DNA of 63,086 nucleotides from Micrococcales bacterium (GTDB lineage: Bacteria; Actinomycetota; Actinomycetes; Actinomycetales; CAWJMD01). This document shows positions 46,377 to 56,210 of the stretch, piece by piece. Location: assembly GCA_002748415.1 (NCBI GenBank), contig PDSI01000131.1, positions 1 through 63,086 of the forward strand, given 5' to 3'. The notes under the pieces are model-generated. The model did no database searches, was not told the origin of the DNA, and worked only from the letters and a program-made list of their open reading frames with translations. The translations under genes and the position numbers were made by a program. The first letter of the stretch is position 1; each line of letters opens with the position of its first letter.

Positions 46377-46703
46377 ATGACGAAGGAAACCACTGACGCC
46401 ACGTTCACCGCGGATGTCCTCAATGCAGACAAGCCGGTCGTAGTGGATTTCTGGGCGCCCTGGTGCGGACCATGCCGACAGGTGTCACCGATCCTGGATG
46501 AACTGGCCCAGACCTACGCGGACCAGATCGAGATCGTCAAACTCAACACGGACGAAAACCCTCGGACCGCGGCACAGTACGGCATCACCTCGATTCCGAC
46601 GCTGAACGTCTACTCCGGCGGTGAAGTGGTCAAGACCATCGTCGGGGCCCGGCCGAAGCCGGTCTTGGTCAAGGAGATCAGTCAGGTGGTCCCGCTCGGC
46701 TGA
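46377..46703 (+). CDS. trxA: Thioredoxin
   Basis: 108 residues with WCGPC in FWAPWCGPCRQVSP and the cis-Pro segment ITSIPTLNVYSGG. Reduces disulphides of client proteins in the cytoplasm. GGAAGGTAGGAA lies before the ATG. The last 22 nt overlap a convergent small gene. In mycobacteria cwlM would follow at this point. Confidence 0.96.
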   Translation: MTKETTDATFTADVLNADKPVVVDFWAPWCGPCRQVSPILDELAQTYADQIEIVKLNTDENPRTAAQYGITSIPTLNVYSGGEVVKTIVGARPKPVLVKEISQVVPLG

Positions 46704-46867
46704 CCTGCTGGCTGGGCGTTGACGGCTGCGTCCGGGCGTATCGGTTCAGTGCACGGTCCGGCTGCGACCGCGTCGACCGAGCGCTTGGGCCGCAGCAGGG
46801 CTACCAGGAACGCGACCGTGGCTCCCAGAGCCAACGCGCTGATCACGATTCTCAGGTACCGAACCAC
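46682..46867 (-). CDS. Small hypothetical membrane protein
   Basis: 61 residues from GTG 46867: VRYLRIVISALALGATVAFL gives a single membrane segment, then a polar tail rich in Pro/Ala. GAGAAAGG lies 7 nt upstream. It is convergent with and overlaps trxA by 22 nt. Function unknown; a frame this short may also be chance, but the ribosome site and membrane segment support it. Confidence 0.45.
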   Translation of the reverse strand: MVRYLRIVISALALGATVAFLVALLRPKRSVDAVAAGPCTEPIRPDAAVNAQPAGQPSGTT

Positions 46868-46949
46868 TCCACGGCCTTTCTCTCCAACTGCGCACACAAC
46901 ACGTCCGGCGCACAGTATCGCAGGACAGCGGACGGGCCGGCGGGCTGGG

Positions 46950-48599
46950 TCAGACCCGGAAACCGGCGACCAGAGCCTGCAGGTTCTGGGCGACCTCGCT
47001 CAGCTCGGCGGCGCTGTGCTGAGCGCTCTGCGCATTGTCCGCGGTCTGCAATGAAGAGGTAGACACCCGGGTCACGTTGTCCACGATGCCGGACGCCCCA
47101 GTCGCGGCCTCCTGCACCGTGCGGCCCATTTCTTGCGTGGTAGCGGTCTGCTCCTCGACCGCGGAAGCGATCGTTATCTGGGTTTCGTTGATGCGGGAGA
47201 TGACCTCGCTGATCTCGGTCAGCACCGTCGCCGTGCGTTGCGCATCGCCCTGAATCTCCGCCACCCGGGTGGTGATGTCGTGGGTGGAGCGCGCGGTCTG
47301 ATCGGCCAGTTCCTTGACCTCTGTCGCGACGACGGCGAAGCCTTTGCCTGCTTCTCCCGCCCGGGCTGCCTCGATCGTGGCGTTCAACGCGAGCAGGTTG
47401 GTCTGCTCCGCGATCGAGTTGATGGTCTTGACCACTTCGCCGATCAGGGCGGAAGACTGGCTGAGTTGATTCACTGTTTCACCGGCGGTGCTGGCGGCAT
47501 GCACGGCCTCAGCCGCGACCCCGGACGCGTTCTGCGCCGCACCGGCGATCTCGCGGATGGACAGACCCATCTCGTCGGTGCCAGCGGCAACCGCGTGGAT
47601 GTGCCGGCTGACCGATTCGGCGTTCTCGGTGGCGACCGAGGACTCTTCACTGGTGGAGCGAGCCACGCTGCCCAGTGCGTCGGAGACGCCGGTCAGCTGA
47701 GAGGCCATCCCGTACAGGGTGTCGGCGATGTCCCTGACGGTACTGAGCACGCCCGCCATAGCCTCGCTGCGTTCGTTGAACGCGTCCGCGACATCTTGCA
47801 ACTCTACCGCCCCTCGCGGCTCCAGCCGGGTCTGCAGATCCTGCACGTCGTGGCCGCGCAGGGTCTCGACATAGCTGTGCAGGACGGCGATGATCCGGAC
47901 GCGAACCAACTGCAGGCTGCCGAAGACGGACAAGATCAGCAACAGCGCGATCCCGATCAGGGCGTACGCCCAGCGAGTGGTGGACGCATGCGCCGCCCTG
48001 AATTCGCCCTGGACCCGTTCATGCAGTTCGGTCTGAAACTGCGTGACCGGGGCCATGATCTTGTCTATCTCGGCCTCGTAGGAATCGTCGAAAACCAGGT
48101 CACGGGCCAGCGCGAGCTGCTGCTCCGGGGACAGTGCCTGGTCCTGGGCCGAGAAGTCCCATTCGGCCACGGCGTCGGGGTAGGTATCTTTGGCGGCCCC
48201 GGTGGCTTCCAGCACCAAGCGCATGGCGCGGGTCTCGGTAGCCACCAGCGCGGTGCTCTTGACCGAGGCCTCTTCCAGCAGGGCAAGCTCTGACTGCGGA
48301 GTACCGAGATCGGCCAAGGTCTCGATGGCCTTGTCCTGGTTCTTGTCGACGAGGATCTCGTTCCAGTACTCCGCGAGGTGCCGGGAATCCGTCGTAACCA
48401 CGTACTCACGGATGTTGTCGGTGAGGAACGCGGAGGAGTCACTGATGGCCCGTGCGGCAGCGATGGACTGCGTTTCGACTTCGTTCGCAGCTTTCTCTGC
48501 ACGGTGCGCCCGAACAACGAAGACCGAGGATGCGAGCGTCAACACGGTCAGAACCGCCATGAGTATGTAGGTGCCTCGAGAGATGGTGGACAAGCGCAT
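46950..48599 (-). CDS. Transmembrane methyl-accepting chemotaxis protein
   Basis: 549 residues. A first membrane segment about 12-30, a helical extracytoplasmic sensor of about 160 residues (CHASE3-like), a second segment about 205-227 ([20 protein letters not shown]), HAMP, and a C-terminal MA domain with [20 protein letters not shown] then [12 protein letters not shown]. Signals via CheW/CheA. ATG 48599 follows GAGG. It occupies the place where mycobacteria have cwlM between trxA and parB. Confidence 0.92.
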   Translation of the reverse strand: MRLSTISRGTYILMAVLTVLTLASSVFVVRAHRAEKAANEVETQSIAAARAISDSSAFLTDNIREYVVTTDSRHLAEYWNEILVDKNQDKAIETLADLGTPQSELALLEEASVKSTALVATETRAMRLVLEATGAAKDTYPDAVAEWDFSAQDQALSPEQQLALARDLVFDDSYEAEIDKIMAPVTQFQTELHERVQGEFRAAHASTTRWAYALIGIALLLILSVFGSLQLVRVRIIAVLHSYVETLRGHDVQDLQTRLEPRGAVELQDVADAFNERSEAMAGVLSTVRDIADTLYGMASQLTGVSDALGSVARSTSEESSVATENAESVSRHIHAVAAGTDEMGLSIREIAGAAQNASGVAAEAVHAASTAGETVNQLSQSSALIGEVVKTINSIAEQTNLLALNATIEAARAGEAGKGFAVVATEVKELADQTARSTHDITTRVAEIQGDAQRTATVLTEISEVISRINETQITIASAVEEQTATTQEMGRTVQEAATGASGIVDNVTRVSTSSLQTADNAQSAQHSAAELSEVAQNLQALVAGFRV

Positions 48600-48745
48600 C
48601 GAATGACCTCGGTACTCGAACAGGCTGAGCGCCCAGTCGGCACTCGGTGACCTTGGCGGCATCGGTATACCGCGCCGCACACTTGAGGCGATGAGTCACG
48701 ATTCGTCGTCTCTGCACCGACCGTCGCGTACTCGAGGGCAACCGG

Positions 48746-49915
48746 TCAGCTGAGCAACCTGACGATACGATCCAAGTCGTCCGCGTCGGCGAAATCCACC
48801 GTGAGTCTGCCCTTGGTGCGCCCCATCGTCACGTGCACACTGGTTTCCAACCGCTCGGCCAGCTTCGCTGCGATGCCGGACAGTCGTTCCGACTCGGGGT
48901 GTTCGGTGTCGTCCGGCCGCGTCGCTTTGCGGGAGGGCGGCCGGTCGGGTTCTCCGCCCAGAGCGACCACTTCCTCGGCGCCACGCACGGACAGGCCTTC
49001 GGCAACGATGCGCTGGGCCAGGCGTTCCATTGCCGCACCATCCGGCAACCCCAGCAGGGCGCGAGCGTGCCCGGCGGACAGGACGCCCGCCGCCACCCGC
49101 CGCTGCACCAGTGCGGGCAACTTCAGCAATCGCAGCGTGTTGGAGATGTGCGGGCGGGACCGGCCGATACGAGCGGCCAGTTCGTCGTGGGTGCAGTCGA
49201 AGTCGTCGAGTAACTGCTGATACGCGGCCGCTTCCTCCAGCGGGTTCAGATCGGCCCGGTGCAGGTTCTCTAGCAACGCATCGCGCAGCAGCGCATCGTC
49301 GCCGACGTCACGGATGATGGCAGGCACCAGATCCAGGCCCGCCTCCCGGCTGGCCCGCAGCCGCCGTTCGCCCATGATGAGCTCGAAGGCATCATCGACG
49401 CGACGCACCACAACGGGTTGCAGCACCCCGACGAGGCGGACCGATTCCACCAGCTCGGCCAACGCGTCCTCGTCGAAGACGGTTCGCGGCTGTCTCGGAT
49501 TCGCCCGGATCAGGTCGACGGGCAGCTCGGCGAACGATGCGCCGGGCACCTCGACCAGTTCCGCAGCGGTGGGGGTGCCGGAATGCTCGCCGACGGGCGC
49601 TGCGAGGGCCGCGTCCTGCTCATCCGGTTCGGGCACCACCGCGGCCGCGTGGCGGGCGGGCTGGGTGACGGTGGCGGTAGGTTCGGCCAGCTCCGCTGAC
49701 CCTTCATCGGGGCCGGTCGGTTCATGCGGCGGTTGCGCAACGCGGGCCCGGGGAGCGAATACGTCGGGCATCGGCGCCCGTTGGTGGTGGTTTCCCGTGA
49801 AACGTCGCTCCGTGAAGAACACGTCGACCGGCCGTGCCGCATCCTCCCCGTCGGGTGCGCCGCTGGGGATCAAGGCTCCCAGTCCTTTACCCAGTCCTCG
49901 TGGTCGATCGCTCAT
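48746..49915 (-). CDS. parB: Chromosome partitioning protein ParB
   Basis: 389 residues. Starts [14 protein letters not shown] as typical; after a low-complexity linker of about 100 residues comes the CTPase/parS-binding core: [57 protein letters not shown] and the [23 protein letters not shown]. The C-terminal dimerisation helix ends [17 protein letters not shown]. The ATG overlaps the parA stop (ATGA). A near-parS site lies inside the gene. Confidence 0.95.
   Translation of the reverse strand: MSDRPRGLGKGLGALIPSGAPDGEDAARPVDVFFTERRFTGNHHQRAPMPDVFAPRARVAQPPHEPTGPDEGSAELAEPTATVTQPARHAAAVVPEPDEQDAALAAPVGEHSGTPTAAELVEVPGASFAELPVDLIRANPRQPRTVFDEDALAELVESVRLVGVLQPVVVRRVDDAFELIMGERRLRASREAGLDLVPAIIRDVGDDALLRDALLENLHRADLNPLEEAAAYQQLLDDFDCTHDELAARIGRSRPHISNTLRLLKLPALVQRRVAAGVLSAGHARALLGLPDGAAMERLAQRIVAEGLSVRGAEEVVALGGEPDRPPSRKATRPDDTEHPESERLSGIAAKLAERLETSVHVTMGRTKGRLTVDFADADDLDRIVRLLS
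49790..49803. promoter_or_regulatory. Degenerate parS-like site in parB
   Basis: GTTTCCCGTGAAAC differs by one base (position 6 of 14, A to C) from the parS core GTTTCACGTGAAAC. It lies within the parB coding sequence and may be a weak ParB site. Confidence 0.5.
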
Positions 49916-51846
49916 CGGGCGTGCTCCTTGGTGGTGGTGGCGGGCTGATCCGGGTCGCCGGGATACCGACCGGCCAGCTCCCGGGCCGCAGCCGCGTAGC
50001 ACATGGCCCCGCTACTGCCCGGGTCGTAGGTCATCACGGTCTGGGCGTGGCTGGGAGCCTCGGAGATCCGTACGGACCGGGGGACCGCGGTGCCCAGCAC
50101 CGTATCGGTGAAGTGCTGGCGCACCTCCTCGGCGACCTGCGCGGACAGCCTGGTCCGCCCGTCGTACATGGTGAGCAGGATCGCCGACACATGCAGGTCC
50201 GGGTTCAGGTGCCGGCGCACCAGCTGGATGTTGTTCAACAGCTGGCTGAGCCCCTCCAGTGCGTAGTACTCGCACTGGATAGGGATGAGGACCTCGGTGC
50301 CGGTGACGAAGGCATTGACGGTCAGCAAGCCGAGGCTAGGTGGGCAGTCGATGAGCACATAGTCCGGCCGCGGCAGACCCTCGGCGGATCGCTGGTTCAG
50401 ATACTCGGCGAGGGCCCGTTGCAGACGCACCTCCCGGGCCACCATGGGCACGAGCTCGATCTCCGCCCCGGCCAGATGCATGGTGGCCGGGGCACATTCC
50501 AGCCGGGGGAGGGTGGTGGAGGCTTGCACGACGCCGGCCAGCGGTTCGGAGTCGACCAGGACCTCGTACAGACTCGCCACGCCGCCGTGGTGCGGCACCC
50601 CGAGGGCCGTGGACGCGTTGCCCTGCGGATCACAATCCAGGACCAACACATGCTGGCCGGACAACGCCAGCGCGGCCGCCAAGTTCACGGTCGAGGTGGT
50701 CTTGCCGACGCCACCCTTTTGATTGGCGATGGTGATGATCCGGGTCGCGGGCGGATGCGGCAGCTGCGGCAACGTCGTCGCGGCAAGCCGGCGAGATGCT
50801 TCGCTGCCGGTCCGGGGGGTGGCCGAGCAGGTGCCGGGTTTACCCGGCGTGGAGTCCGGTACGGTGTCCTCCGGCGCAAGCGCGGGAGCAGAACGACCGG
50901 CCAGTGCACTCAGCTCCGCGGAGCCCGGCAGGGGCCGCGTGGGTGGGGTCCGGCTGGTCTCGGCGGTGTCGACAGCTCCGTTGCGCGGATCCAGGCCAAC
51001 CGTATCTGCGGCCGGGCCGGGCAAGGCTTCGTGTTCTTCCGGACGCTCATCGGGGCCGGACCGTCGGTCGCGGGAGTCCGAACCGGTCGTTTCCGTGCGC
51101 GCCCCGGCTTGGCGGTCCATGTCTCGTTGCGGGGACGGGTCTCGGTCGTCGCCGGCACCCATGTCATGGGCCCCGGCGGGTGATGGGTCCGCAGGTTGCT
51201 GGCGTGGCGGCGCAACGGCTTTGGTTTCGGTGCCGGTGGAGGTGTAGCCGGCCACGAGATCCACGATGTGGGGGGCTGCCGGGCGCGGCCCGCGGTGCGT
51301 GCTCTCGCCGGCCGTCCGGTCGGGCACCTGGGCGATCGCCGCCGGCCAGCCTGGCCGCGCCGGGTTAGGACGCGATGCCGAGCGTGCCGCCTCCGCCCTG
51401 TCGCCGGCGACGGCAGCGGCGGTCGTGGTCGTCGCCGTGGCCGCGGATGCCTCCGATGGGTGTGGTCCGGCAACGCCCTCCCCCGGGGACTCGTCCCGGG
51501 CCGAATCGACTGAAGAAGGTGTCGCCTCGTCGCGGCCTAGGGCAGCAACACCGGCCGAGGCGCGATCCGATGTCCGGCTCATGTCATCCATAGTGGCGTC
51601 CGTGAGGTCATCCGTGCCGCCACTGCGGGTGGGCGTGTCGGCTCCTCGAACGGGATGCCGGATCGGGCCTGCCAGCTGATTCGATTCTGCTGGCTGAGTC
51701 AGGTCTGCCGCCTGGGTCACGTCTATGGACGGGGTGGAGCCGTCGCCAGCCGAGGCTGGTGCGGGTTCGATGTCCGGCGCGTGTTGCGGTGCTGCCGCAC
51801 ATGACCGCGGCGCTGTTTCACGTGAAACACGACGCCCTGCGGGCAC
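49912..51846 (-). CDS. parA: Chromosome partitioning ATPase ParA, long N-terminal extension
   Basis: 644 residues from GTG 51846. The C-terminal 290 or so hold the ParA core: [20 protein letters not shown] (Walker A), [46 protein letters not shown]. The first about 355 residues are a disordered Asp/Pro/Ala/Thr/Ser-rich extension with coding-like third positions, far longer than usual. A parS site lies within the extension at 51814. GTG 51846 is a guess placed just before it; the frame is open to 52218. ATG/GTG overlap to parB gives an operon. It moves the ParB-parS complex. Confidence 0.88.
   Translation of the reverse strand: MPAGRRVSRETAPRSCAAAPQHAPDIEPAPASAGDGSTPSIDVTQAADLTQPAESNQLAGPIRHPVRGADTPTRSGGTDDLTDATMDDMSRTSDRASAGVAALGRDEATPSSVDSARDESPGEGVAGPHPSEASAATATTTTAAAVAGDRAEAARSASRPNPARPGWPAAIAQVPDRTAGESTHRGPRPAAPHIVDLVAGYTSTGTETKAVAPPRQQPADPSPAGAHDMGAGDDRDPSPQRDMDRQAGARTETTGSDSRDRRSGPDERPEEHEALPGPAADTVGLDPRNGAVDTAETSRTPPTRPLPGSAELSALAGRSAPALAPEDTVPDSTPGKPGTCSATPRTGSEASRRLAATTLPQLPHPPATRIITIANQKGGVGKTTSTVNLAAALALSGQHVLVLDCDPQGNASTALGVPHHGGVASLYEVLVDSEPLAGVVQASTTLPRLECAPATMHLAGAEIELVPMVAREVRLQRALAEYLNQRSAEGLPRPDYVLIDCPPSLGLLTVNAFVTGTEVLIPIQCEYYALEGLSQLLNNIQLVRRHLNPDLHVSAILLTMYDGRTRLSAQVAEEVRQHFTDTVLGTAVPRSVRISEAPSHAQTVMTYDPGSSGAMCYAAAARELAGRYPGDPDQPATTTKEHAR
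51814..51829. promoter_or_regulatory. parS site 1
   Basis: TGTTTCACGTGAAACA, exact consensus palindrome, inside the N-terminal extension of parA (encodes VSRET in that frame). Confidence 0.95.
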
Positions 51847-52307
51847 CGGGAGCCGAACCGTCTCGGCCACCTCGGTGTTCGGCGAAGGATCTCCCACGCC
51901 CGGCCGAGGCGTGCTGGGCCAGCCCAAGGATGTCGTGCTTGTTCCGCCGCTGCTGCGGTGCCGTGGATTGCCCATGCCGTCGGGCCAACCCAGGTCGGAT
52001 CGTCCTCTCACCAGGATCGCGGTTCCTTCCTCCGTTGTGGTCCTCGGCCGGCGCCGACGGCTCTCGGCGGCCATCTCCAGACCGGCTGGCCCGTTGTGCT
52101 GACCCACATCGCCACGGAAACCCCAGGGGCGTGCACAGCCGGTCTTGCTGTGCCTGCCGGGCGGCTGGCTGCGGCCTGCCGCTGACCATGGCCACCGCCA
52201 ATCCCGCACCACCTCCAACGGTACTTGGCTGCTCTGACACTTCCCACTCGGGCCCCCGGCACGCCGCCGTGGCCGTGGGGATGCCTATGCGGGGGCGACC
52301 CGTCCGC

Positions 52308-52323
52308 TGTTTCACGTGAAACA
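52308..52323. promoter_or_regulatory. parS site 2
   Basis: TGTTTCACGTGAAACA, exact palindrome in the gap between parA and rsmG. Confidence 0.95.
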
Positions 52324-52569
52324 GCGGGCCCGCTCGCACTTGCGGACCGGGCGCCGGCAATCGTGGTTGTGCCAGGCAACCCCCAACTCTCGGCGTGCGC
52401 GTCCGCGTACCCGAACACTCAGCCAGGACCGCAGACAGGCCGACAAGCGGCCGGCATCCGTGCAGTCCTCCTCCGGGCCCGCCGCTGCGCCCCGGCAGCC
52501 ACACCACCGACGGGATCGGGTTGCGCCGTCGCCCTCGGCCGTTCCCGATCCCCAGTAGTCCGATGCGCA

Positions 52570-52585
52570 TGTTTCACGTGAAACC
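52570..52585. promoter_or_regulatory. parS site 3
   Basis: TGTTTCACGTGAAACC; full 14-bp core GTTTCACGTGAAAC at 52571-52584, 44 nt before the rsmG stop. Confidence 0.93.
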
Positions 52586-52628
52586 GGCTGGCCCGACAGT
52601 TCACGGCGCTACTCGCGAACGCCCGGAT

Positions 52629-53282
52629 TCATGGTCCGGACCGCCGGGGACGCCCCGCCCGCGGATATGCCGTCACCACCGTCGCCGGCTCATCGAGAAT
52701 CCCGGTCCCGCAGCAGCACACCTCGATGACCGGGTTGCCGAGCTCAGTCAGCTGATGACGGTACTTGCGCAATTCGTCTTGGACACTGCGCCCCTTCACC
52801 GCGACCACCCGTCCTCCCGGCCGCACCAGCGGCAATGACCAGTCAAGGAGCTTCCCGATCGGGGCAAGAGCCCGCGAGGTGACAACATCAGCCTGTTCTG
52901 TGGTCTCCTCGGCCCTGGCCCGCAGTACCCGGACCGGAACTCCCAGCTGCGGGATGATCCTTTCCAACCAGCGGACCCTTCGCTCCATCGGCTCCACGAG
53001 CAGCACTTCAAGGTCCGGCCGCGCCAGTGCCAGCGGTATGCCCGGCAACCCCGCCCCACTTCCGACATCGATCACGGACGCCCCCTGCGGGATCACTTCC
53101 TCGATCACCGCGCAATTGACGATGTGGCGCGTCCAGAGCCGGGCGGTCTCACGTGGCCCGATGAGCCCCCACTCGACACCGGTCGTCGCCAGTTCCTCCG
53201 CGTACCGGTGAGCGGCCGGCAACCGGTCTCCGAACACCGTGCCCGCCACCACCGGTGGCGGGCATGTTTCACGTGAAACCAC
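52629..53282 (-). CDS. rsmG: 16S rRNA (guanine527-N7)-methyltransferase
   Basis: 217 residues. SAM motif VIDVGSGAGLPGIPLALARP, then RVRWLERII and VTSRALAPIGKLLDW. It methylates G527 of 16S rRNA. The GTG start falls just before parS site 4, whose sequence encodes VSRET at residues 2-6, a common arrangement in actinobacteria. Lies between jag and parA. Confidence 0.95.
   Translation of the reverse strand: MVSRETCPPPVVAGTVFGDRLPAAHRYAEELATTGVEWGLIGPRETARLWTRHIVNCAVIEEVIPQGASVIDVGSGAGLPGIPLALARPDLEVLLVEPMERRVRWLERIIPQLGVPVRVLRARAEETTEQADVVTSRALAPIGKLLDWSLPLVRPGGRVVAVKGRSVQDELRKYRHQLTELGNPVIEVCCCGTGILDEPATVVTAYPRAGRPRRSGP
53265..53280. promoter_or_regulatory. parS site 4
   Basis: TGTTTCACGTGAAACC, core GTTTCACGTGAAAC at 53266-53279, at codons 2-6 of rsmG. 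Confidence 0.95.
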
Positions 53283-53326
53283 CGAGCGACCGTGAATCCG
53301 TCCGAGCGAGCCTCGATCCTTCCACG

Positions 53327-54046
53327 CTATTCGGCGTCGCGGCGGATGACGACGTGGCGGTCCTGAGTTTCACCTTCTGACTCGCTCACCAGCCCGGCTT
53401 GCGCCACCACATCATGGACGACCTTTCGCTCGAACGGCGTCATCGGGTCCAAGTGCACCGCTTCCCCGTCCTCCTGAACTCGCTCAACGGCCTTCCGGGC
53501 CACTTTCTCCAGCTCCGTGCGGCGCTCCGCACGGAATCCGGCGATATCGAGCATGAGCCTGCTGCGGTCGCCCGTCTTCGTCTGCACTGCGAGCCGGGTG
53601 AGCTCCTGCAGAGCCTCCAGCACCGCCCCGTCGCCCACCAACTTGCGCAGTCCGCGCTGCGCTACCCCGTCACCGATGACGGACACCGCCGCACGTTCGT
53701 TTTCCACATCGATGTCGATGTCGCCGTCCAGGTCGGCGATGTCCAGCAACTCTTCGAGGTAGTCAGCGGCGATATCGCCTTCCTCCTCCAGCTGCGCTTT
53801 GGTGGGCGCCCGCCGATTCCGCTCCGGCTTGCCGGCCACCGCGCCTCTCTCCGCGGCCTCGCCGGTGTTCTCGGCTCCGCTCCCGTCATGCTCATCAGGC
53901 TCGTTCGCGACCGCAGCGGCCGGGTCATCGGCTTCTTGAGCGGTCGAGGACTCCGCGCACACCTGTTCCTGCATCGGTGCGGCAGATTCGATACCGGCAT
54001 CGGCACCGCTGCCTACTGCACTGGACTGTGTCACCTGGTTCTCCAT
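53327..54046 (-). CDS. jag: RNA-binding protein Jag/KhpB (KH and R3H)
   Basis: 239 residues. An acidic N-terminal third (many Glu/Ala/Asp), then a KH-like domain around YLEELLDIADLDGDIDIDVE, and an R3H motif RRTELEKVARKAVERV with the conserved Arg-x3-His-like end (DPMTPFERKVVHDVV). Known as KhpB/EloR in Gram-positives, linked to wall elongation. It follows yidC on the same strand by 98 nt. Confidence 0.92.
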   Translation of the reverse strand: MENQVTQSSAVGSGADAGIESAAPMQEQVCAESSTAQEADDPAAAVANEPDEHDGSGAENTGEAAERGAVAGKPERNRRAPTKAQLEEEGDIAADYLEELLDIADLDGDIDIDVENERAAVSVIGDGVAQRGLRKLVGDGAVLEALQELTRLAVQTKTGDRSRLMLDIAGFRAERRTELEKVARKAVERVQEDGEAVHLDPMTPFERKVVHDVVAQAGLVSESEGETQDRHVVIRRDAE

Positions 54047-54144
54047 TCATGTCGCTGGCAGCACGGGTATCGCGGACGATCTGGCTACCGGTCACGACTC
54101 GTCGGGCTGAGGCGAGCGTCCTCGCCGCAACTGATCCGGCTGGG

Positions 54145-55377
54145 CTAGCTGGCTCGGTCTTCATGCGCGGAGCGGGGCCGAGTGGTTCGGCCGCGGTTCT
54201 TCTTCTTGCCACGCCTCGGCTGCTCCTGCTGCCCGCCGGTGACTGGGGTCCCACCTTTCGCGGAGGTGGCGGAACCGTCGACCGCGCGGCCGTTCGGACT
54301 CTGCGCGTCCGGCGTGACAGCGCCCGGCACCGACCCGGCCACCTTCGCAGGGCCACCGTCCTTGCCAGCGCCCGGTTGACCGGCACCGGCACTGCGTGCC
54401 TGCTGGTGCCCGCTCGCGCTGCCCGGCGTTGCCTTTTGCCGGTTCTTCCGCTTGGGCTGCTGACGTTGCCCACTGACCGGCTCGGGATCTGCCTCCACCG
54501 TGGCTGCGGTGGTTGCCTTCTTCTTGCCATGGGTGATCGGCGGTTTGCCGCGGCGCGCCCTGCGCTCGTTCAGCTCTCGCTCGGCTTGCGACCCGGGAGC
54601 CGGCATCCGGTGAATGACGTAGAACTGCTGACCCGCAGCCCACAAGTTCGACGCCACCCAGTAGATGAGGACACCGATCGGGAAGCTGACACCGGACACG
54701 GCGAAGATCACCGGGAACACGTACAGCATGATCTTCTGCTGCTGCATGAAGGGGTTGCTCTCCATCGCAGCCGCGGGCATGTTCTTGGTCATCAGCATGC
54801 GCTGGGAGTAGAACGTCGCTCCCGACATCAGCACGATCATGACCAGGCACAGGATCTTGACCGCCAGGCCCTCCGAGCCCATGAATGTGGAGGACATGGA
54901 CGCCCCGAACAACTCCGACGCCTCGATCTGCCGGGCCACATCCTGCGTGATCAGCCCGATCTCCGCGTGTGTTCCGGCAGCGACCTCGTCCAGGTTGTTC
55001 AGCACCCGGAACAACGCGAAGAAGATCGGCATCTGCGCCAGGATGGGCAAGCAGGACGAGAACGGATTCGTCCCGTTCTCCCGGTAGAGGGCCATCATTT
55101 CCCGGCTCATGGCCTCCCGGGAGGCCTGATCGGTCTTGCCCTTGTACTTCTGCTGGATCTTGCGCATCTCCGGCTGGATCAGTTGCATGCCCCGGGACGC
55201 GTTGATCTGGCGGACGAACAGAGGAATGATCAAGACCCGGATAAAGACTGTCAACCCGACGATGGACAGTGCCCACGTCCACCCTGACGTGCCCGCCATA
55301 CCGATGGCATCCAGGACGTCGTGGATCTGGACCATGATCCATGCGACAGCGATCTCGATTGGCCTGAGGATTCCCAC
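54145..55377 (-). CDS. yidC: Membrane protein insertase YidC
   Basis: 410 residues; five hydrophobic segments, the conserved core in VLIIPLFVRQINASRGMQLI with the Arg of the hydrophilic groove, NGTNPFSSCLPILAQMPIFF, and FPVIFAVSGVSFPIGVLIYW. It inserts proteins into the membrane with or without Sec. The last about 140 residues are basic, Gly/Gln/Ala-rich and unstructured, longer than usual. GTG start. Followed by jag, preceded by yidD with 45 nt. Confidence 0.95.
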   Translation of the reverse strand: MGILRPIEIAVAWIMVQIHDVLDAIGMAGTSGWTWALSIVGLTVFIRVLIIPLFVRQINASRGMQLIQPEMRKIQQKYKGKTDQASREAMSREMMALYRENGTNPFSSCLPILAQMPIFFALFRVLNNLDEVAAGTHAEIGLITQDVARQIEASELFGASMSSTFMGSEGLAVKILCLVMIVLMSGATFYSQRMLMTKNMPAAAMESNPFMQQQKIMLYVFPVIFAVSGVSFPIGVLIYWVASNLWAAGQQFYVIHRMPAPGSQAERELNERRARRGKPPITHGKKKATTAATVEADPEPVSGQRQQPKRKNRQKATPGSASGHQQARSAGAGQPGAGKDGGPAKVAGSVPGAVTPDAQSPNGRAVDGSATSAKGGTPVTGGQQEQPRRGKKKNRGRTTRPRSAHEDRAS

Positions 55378-55422
55378 GGTGTCTGCTCTCCTAGACCGCA
55401 GCCTGCCGGCCGCGGATACTGG

Positions 55423-55725
55423 TCAGGGGTGGTCTTGGCTGGTTGACTCGAGCGGCCTGGGCCGCGCGGATCGCGGTGGCGGGACGTCATCTACGCCACC
55501 CTTGCTCCACGGGTTACACCGGGCCAACCGGTAGGCGATCAGCCACAGGCCGACAATGGGCCCCCGCAACCGGAGTGCCTGGACCGCGTAGGAGGAGCAC
55601 GAAGGGTAGTACTTGCAGGTAGGCCCGAGCAACGGCGAGATCAGGAGTTGATAGCTGCGAACCAGCAGCACAAGAACCCAGGTCACGGCCGACGACAGCA
55701 CTTGCAACGGTGAGCGGATGGTCAC
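55423..55725 (-). CDS. yidD: Membrane protein insertion factor YidD
   Basis: 100 residues from GTG 55725, which overlaps the rnpA stop (GTGA). Contains the family motif PTCKYYPSCSSYAVQAL and RLARCNPW. Helps YidC insertion. The longer frame (to 55830) lies over rnpA and is rejected. Confidence 0.93.
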   Translation of the reverse strand: MTIRSPLQVLSSAVTWVLVLLVRSYQLLISPLLGPTCKYYPSCSSYAVQALRLRGPIVGLWLIAYRLARCNPWSKGGVDDVPPPRSARPRPLESTSQDHP

Positions 55726-56066
55726 GACAGGCCCCACCGGGCGAAGCACGCGTCGAGTTCGTTGCCCAACTCGTGGCTGGCGGCGTGACCGGCTGCGGGA
55801 CGAGCTCGGACCACAAACCTTCCGCCGCACGGCAGCACGGGCAACCGCAACGCAATCTGGTGACGCAGCCGGCGCTTGACCCGGTTTCGGTCCACCGAGC
55901 CACCGACGGCCCGGGACACGATGAACCCCACCAGTGGCGGCGCGGCGTCCTGATCATGAGCCAGGTGATAGTGCACGACGAGGTGTTCCCGTCCGCAGCG
56001 GCGGCCGCGGCGCACGGTGTCGGCGAATTCCTGGGACCGCCGCATCCGGTGCGCGGCAGGAAGCAT
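55722..56066 (-). CDS. rnpA: Ribonuclease P protein component
   Basis: 114 residues. RRSQEFADTVRRGRRCGREH, GFIVSRAVGGSVDRNRVKRR (RNR motif) and LVVHYHL. Binds the RNase P RNA for tRNA 5' maturation. Follows rpmH by 6 nt; overlaps yidD. Confidence 0.94.
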   Translation of the reverse strand: MLPAAHRMRRSQEFADTVRRGRRCGREHLVVHYHLAHDQDAAPPLVGFIVSRAVGGSVDRNRVKRRLRHQIALRLPVLPCGGRFVVRARPAAGHAASHELGNELDACFARWGLS

Positions 56067-56072
56067 CGGGGC

Positions 56073-56210
56073 TCAGGCCGACAGCGCTTGGCGACCCTTG
56101 CTGCGGCGGCGGGCGAGGATCGCCCGGCCGGCCCGGGTGCGCATCCGAAGACGGAAGCCGTGCGTCTTCGCGCGCCGGCGATTGTTGGGCTGGAAAGTAC
56201 GCTTGCTCAC
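56073..56210 (-). CDS. rpmH: Ribosomal protein L34
   Basis: 45 residues: [20 protein letters not shown] and [21 protein letters not shown] start at 56210 has CGGAG 5 nt upstream; the longer frame to 56372 is not used. First gene of the leftward operon. Confidence 0.96.
   Translation of the reverse strand: MSKRTFQPNNRRRAKTHGFRLRMRTRAGRAILARRRSKGRQALSA

Larger units (their letters stand above)
51847..52628. other. Region between parA and rsmG
   Basis: 782 nt containing two parS sites. The parA frame stays open to 52218 and a second minus frame runs 51818-52570, but neither resembles a known protein outside the annotated part. It may be the parA leader or transcribed parS spacer. Confidence 0.5.

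Noticed and set aside
51818..52570. 250-residue minus-strand frame between parA and rsmG
   Set aside because: Low-complexity, overlaps the parA start region and parS sites; no known pattern.
55726..55830. Longer start for yidD
   Set aside because: Lies over rnpA; the GTGA overlap at 55725 is better.
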